From positions 1 through 47,682 of the forward strand of contig CANQYM010000010.1 of the NCBI GenBank assembly GCA_947628085.1: a DNA stretch of 47,682 nt. Reading direction: 5' to 3'. This DNA is from an uncultured Clostridia bacterium. Its GTDB lineage: Bacteria; Bacillota; Clostridia; TANB77; CAG-508. Position 1 is the stretch's first letter. The number at the start of each line of letters is the position of its first letter. The notes beneath the pieces are model-generated. The model saw only the letters and a list, made by a program, of their open reading frames with translations, had not been told where the DNA came from and made no database searches. Below, piece by piece: positions 47,586 through 47,682 of the stretch. The position numbers and the translations under genes are program-made.

Positions 47586-47606
47586 TATGCGTTTTTAAAA
47601 CGCATA
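47586..47606. repeat. Perfect palindrome ahead of tRNA-Leu
   Basis: TATGCGTTTT-T-AAAACGCATA. A TATAAT (47580-47585) abuts it, so it may lie at the start of the tRNA transcript. It lacks a T run and is a poor terminator. Confidence 0.5.
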
Positions 47607-47609
47607 TAT

Positions 47610-47682
47610 GCTGATGTGGCGAAATTGGTATACGCACAGCACTCAAAATGCTGCGGGAAACCATGTGGGTTCGAGTCCCACC
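47610..47682 (+). tRNA. tRNA-Leu (anticodon CAA), cut by the window end
   Basis: Acceptor strand GCTGATG, D arm TGGCGAAATTGG..., anticodon stem-loop CAGCA-CTCAAAA-TGCTG (anticodon CAA, codon TTG), a long variable arm typical of tRNA-Leu, and a T arm GTGGG-TTCGAGT-CCCAC. The 3' acceptor strand lies beyond the window. Confidence 0.93.

Overview
The window is a 47.7 kb piece of a very AT-rich (well under 30% G+C by eye) Bacillota chromosome, most like an uncultured gut Clostridia lineage. The evidence is the gene content (miaB-mutS, ftsY, pgsA, ligA, ruvB, polA, metK, thrS, deoB), S-box and T-box leaders, near-consensus TTGACA-N17-TATAAT promoters, strong purine-rich ribosome sites, frequent TTG/GTG starts, and AGA as the dominant arginine codon. 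Nearly all genes are on the + strand.

Layout: 159-5792 miaB, two mTERF-like/HTH hypotheticals and mutS. 5804-7709 asnB behind a 23-bp hairpin that buries its ribosome site. 7710-8146 a gene-free stretch with a GC-rich inverted-repeat element plus a partial second copy. 8147-19483 a HipA-like protein, ftsY, UPF0182, pgsA, ligA, envelope proteins and ruvB. 19575-24279 a flavoprotein, a polytopic membrane protein and a QueH-acetyltransferase fusion. 24347-29852 an accessory block of unrecognised cytoplasmic proteins. 30038-31617 a gene of foreign base composition encoding a COG2509-type flavoprotein. 31718-36766 a surface protein, polA and S-box-metK. 36985-40288 a dockerin-bearing glucosaminidase-like protein and a DUF5050 protein. 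40304-40849 a second foreign-looking gene on the minus strand. Then tRNA-Thr, a small membrane protein, T-box-thrS, a coiled-coil protein, deoB and the start of tRNA-Leu.

Main observation: four AT-rich genes (21187-23206, 23223-24279, 24347-27201, 41103-41766) are each split into overlapping frames at five places in total. All five need the same correction: skip one C that is the first base of an in-frame CGG codon, after which reading resumes on GGA or GGT (Gly). In a by-eye scan of roughly 14,000 codons of the other AT-rich genes I found no in-frame CGG, although CGT, CGC and CGA are used. The only CGG codons read as ordinary Arg lie in the two foreign-looking genes. This suggests that CGG is unassigned or hungry in this organism, and that it is either tolerated or used as a +1 frameshift site (CGG-N read as GGN). 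The main rival is a systematic sequencing or assembly error inserting C before GG.
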